A model generated the notes under the pieces. That model saw nothing but the letters and a program-made list of their open reading frames with translations, was not told the DNA's origin and searched no databases. A DNA stretch of 64,000 bases from Scolanthus callimorphus (Eukaryota; Cnidaria; Anthozoa; Actiniaria; Edwardsiidae). Shown in pieces: positions 63,443 through 64,000 of the stretch. Made by a program: the position numbers and the translations under genes. The stretch covers positions 11,510,501-11,574,500 of the forward strand of contig CM066916.1 in NCBI GenBank assembly GCA_033964015.1, given 5' to 3'. The first letter of the stretch is position 1. Each line of letters opens with the position of its first letter.

Positions 63443-64000
63443 TCATATATTATTTAAATCATTTGGATTTGGAATTTCAATATAACAATTATAAGGATGT
63501 CTCATAGAAATACATATGTGTGAATAATTTTCTGATTTTAATAATTTCATATATCGTTTCCTATCTTCAATATCAAGATCACCTCCATAATCATCGAATA
63601 ATGCCTTCATGCTTACAATAGATGGATTATAGAACGATATCACACAAGCAACATTATCCCTGAATGCTTTTGCAATGGACGTAATCTGTTGAGTTAAAAC
63701 CCATACTGATAGGCCTTCATGCCTACCGCTGAAGGCTAAATTTATAAACTTATTCGATTTTTGTTTAAGTTCTTTTGAAAAGGCGCAATCATCTAGTATT
63801 ATCAACGTATTTGTATCAGTAAATAACTCCTTACAATAAGATAAAATTTCATTAATTTCATCAATTGAATCCACATCTGGTGAAATAACAATAAATCTCC
63901 CATCTCCTTGTGCAAATCCATGATATGTTTTATTATTTGCATAAGTTGGACATATAAGCACTATATATTCGAATTTGTACCTAAATGGACCTCTAAGCTG
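63443..64000 (-). CDS. FtsK/HerA-type (A32-like) DNA-packaging ATPase, 5' end outside the window
   Basis: The frame is open from the right edge, so the N-terminus with Walker A is missing from this window. About 185 residues are visible. Y-I-V-L-I-C-P-T-Y is an early strand; L-I-I-L-D-D-C is Walker B; S-G-R-H-E-G-L-S-V-W-V-L-T-Q-Q carries the conserved Arg and the Gln sensor motif of A32-like packaging ATPases; D-N-V-A-C-V-I-S-F-Y follows. Such ATPases pump viral DNA into capsids and are hallmarks of poxvirus-like viruses, virophages, Polintons and Polinton-like viruses. The frame is clean and ends by overlapping the next gene's possible start. Confidence in the family is high; the exact lineage cannot be told from this part. 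Confidence 0.9.
   Translation of the reverse strand, partial: QLRGPFRYKFEYIVLICPTYANNKTYHGFAQGDGRFIVISPDVDSIDEINEILSYCKELFTDTNTLIILDDCAFSKELKQKSNKFINLAFSGRHEGLSVWVLTQQITSIAKAFRDNVACVISFYNPSIVSMKALFDDYGGDLDIEDRKRYMKLLKSENYSHICISMRHPYNCYIEIPNPNDLNNI

Larger units (their letters stand above)
57490..64000 (-). mobile_element. Endogenous Polinton/PLV-like element (left part)
   Basis: About 11 tightly packed, intronless, same-strand, AT-rich genes differ sharply from the flanking spliced genes. The packaging ATPase, Bro-N nuclease, multiple small membrane proteins and capsid-like fragments indicate a dsDNA virus-like mobile element. No DNA polymerase, integrase or terminal inverted repeat is visible, but the element continues beyond 64,000. 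Several genes carry one-base frameshifts in A-runs while others are clean. It is probably an old integrated copy, or a good copy with assembly errors. Confidence 0.75.

Overview
This is eukaryotic, invertebrate DNA. The mix of a CR1/L2-type LINE with a SAP-SGNH ORF1, a GIY-YIG Penelope-like element, a BEL/Pao element, very many short foldback transposons and a small family of spliced secreted proteins fits an anthozoan cnidarian, most likely a stony coral. The species cannot be told from the sequence. A 100-N gap (51,934-52,033) after a 46-base G run means the two sides may not be truly adjacent.

Layout. 1-2,880: minus-strand BEL/Pao retrotransposon remnant with a MITE inside its integrase. 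2,983-13,318: a large non-autonomous CACTA-like transposon (TIR CACGGCAAAAAAGTCCGC, 3-bp TSD CTA) with satellite-like subterminal arrays, itself invaded by a 4.6-kb LINE (3,199-7,831, 18-bp TSD). 13,300-15,600: nested MITEs and an empty-site paralogue of the CACTA-like insertion point. 15,698-18,874: Penelope-like elements, including an 84-bp-arm palindrome. 18,900-23,200: gene-poor, with MITEs.

23,529-43,464: three same-strand paralogues (here C, A and B) of a secreted, cysteine-rich, cytokine-like proprotein. All have a hydrophobic leader, a prodomain, an R-x-K-R processing site and a C-terminal cystine-knot-like domain. A (34,209-36,621) looks intact with two exons. B (42,407-43,464) lost the equivalent start codon (ATG to ACG). 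C (23,529-24,457) is frameshifted in a CGAA microsatellite. A and B lie in a tandem segmental duplication, with a third copy of only the upstream part at about 30,700-31,660. The intron of A holds about seven 128-bp units, each with two CRE-like palindromes.

44,290-47,250: two unrelated satellites back to back. 47,900-51,800: LINE remnant and foldback repeats. 52,034-55,340: a minus-strand spliced gene, broken by frameshifts, with a superfamily-3-helicase-like P-loop domain. 55,985-57,050: a large foldback of about 200-bp repeats.

57,490-64,000 (running off the right end): an AT-rich, intronless, compact block of about 11 minus-strand genes. It contains a FtsK/HerA (A32-like) packaging ATPase, a Bro-N plus VRR-NUC-like nuclease fusion, several small membrane proteins, a coiled-coil membrane protein and fragmented capsid-like proteins, with TATA-rich stretches just before the starts. 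I read it as an endogenous Polinton/Maverick-like or Polinton-like-virus element, partly decayed by one-base indels. It is the best candidate for an undescribed system here, followed by the spliced SF3-helicase gene and the cytokine-like cluster.
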